From contig JAIXSA010000007.1 in the NCBI GenBank assembly GCA_027484915.1, positions 1 through 33,596 of the forward strand: a stretch of 33,596 nucleotides of DNA. The letters are read 5' to 3'. This document shows positions 33,396 through 33,596 of this stretch, piece by piece. Below the pieces are notes generated by a model, which had not been told where the DNA came from, searched no databases, and was given only the letters and a program-made list of their open reading frames with translations. Both the position numbers and the translations under genes were made by a program. How positions within the stretch are numbered: position 1 is the first letter of the stretch; each line of letters opens with the position of its first letter. The DNA comes from Paracoccaceae bacterium (GTDB lineage: Bacteria; Pseudomonadota; Alphaproteobacteria; Rhodobacterales; Rhodobacteraceae).

Positions 33396-33596
33396 CCAGA
33401 AATTTCAAAACAGTATACGCAGTAAAGGGCCTTTCGCTGGGCGTGGTTCTTCTTGCTGCAGGGTGCACTCCGGCCGGACAGGATGGGGCTATCACTCCAG
33501 ATGTCGCGGCAGATCAGACCGTTACGGTGGAACCTTTGTCCGCGGTTGATCCGGCTGCTTCGGCGTCGATGCAGGCGCTGGCCGAGCGTAAGGAAA
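33392..33596 (+). CDS. Putative lipoprotein, N-terminal part
   Basis: It runs off the right edge; 68 codons are seen. MTRNFKTVYAVKGLSLGVVL then LAAGC is a lipoprotein signal peptide, with the lipidated cysteine at position 25. The mature chain continues Ala/Asp/Val-rich, ending ASMQALAERKE at the edge. The ATG overlaps the stop of a preceding broken frame (ATGA). No domain can be identified from the fragment. Confidence 0.6.
   Translation, partial: MTRNFKTVYAVKGLSLGVVLLAAGCTPAGQDGAITPDVAADQTVTVEPLSAVDPAASASMQALAERKE

Noticed and set aside
1-33596. CRISPR array or other periodic spacer-repeat structure
   Set aside because: No regular repeat with unique spacers was seen; the only direct repeat pair is the 24-base MlaA tail duplication.
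31613-33596. Second copy of the tRNA-Pro 3' end as an attR site
   Set aside because: No copy of the 31590-31612 sequence was found within the window to the right, so no attachment-site feature is claimed.

Overview
The window is GC-rich, densely coding alphaproteobacterial chromosome. It most resembles a Rhodobacter-like member of the Rhodobacteraceae (Paracoccaceae): it has a Mcl1-type malyl-CoA lyase, glnK-amtB, an mlaA-mlaC pair, a PrtD/HlyD-type type I secretion pair and many DMT-family exporters. The lineage is inferred from remembered protein families; no database search was possible.

Layout. 1-2745: the end of a UPF0178 (YaiI) gene, then a leftward three-gene operon (methyltransferase-like membrane protein, enolase-superfamily racemase/epimerase, D-amino-acid aminotransferase) closed by a clear terminator. 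2943-5801: mcl1 facing an EamA permease and dapA. 5941-8841: an exported Slt-type lytic transglycosylase, a small ion channel that converges on it with overlapping stop codons, and smpB. 8969-13328: a rightward run of sseA, an aromatic/aspartate aminotransferase, an EamA exporter and a CoA-transferase. 13603-16570: another EamA gene, then the nitrogen pair glnK-amtB on the minus strand. 16814-19135: PBP1A. 19537-20983: mlaA-mlaC on the minus strand. 21124-26311: a rightward cluster of type I secretion ATPase, adaptor, an unrecognised polytopic membrane protein and an exported EEP-family hydrolase. 26275-28124: an NAD(P)-binding epimerase-like gene divergent from a LysR regulator that looks leaderless. 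28179-31489: leuB and two tandem EamA paralogues.

From tRNA-Pro(CGG) at 31536 the character changes. Base composition falls (one 60-base line near 33200 is 33% GC) and coding becomes broken: a C-terminal fragment of a UvrD/RecQ-like helicase, an integrase-like fragment in another frame, and the last ~31 codons of a beheaded gene. That last fragment overlaps, by ATGA, a new lipoprotein gene cut off by the window end. I read this as the eroded scar of an element inserted at the tRNA.

Most of the window is housekeeping metabolism, envelope maintenance and transport. I found no convincing new multi-gene system. The most unusual signals are the tRNA-linked scar, the secretion-like cluster with two unassigned partners, the duplicated C-terminal motif of MlaA, the paired TTCGAA-centred palindromes after dapA, and five EamA transporters in 33 kb.
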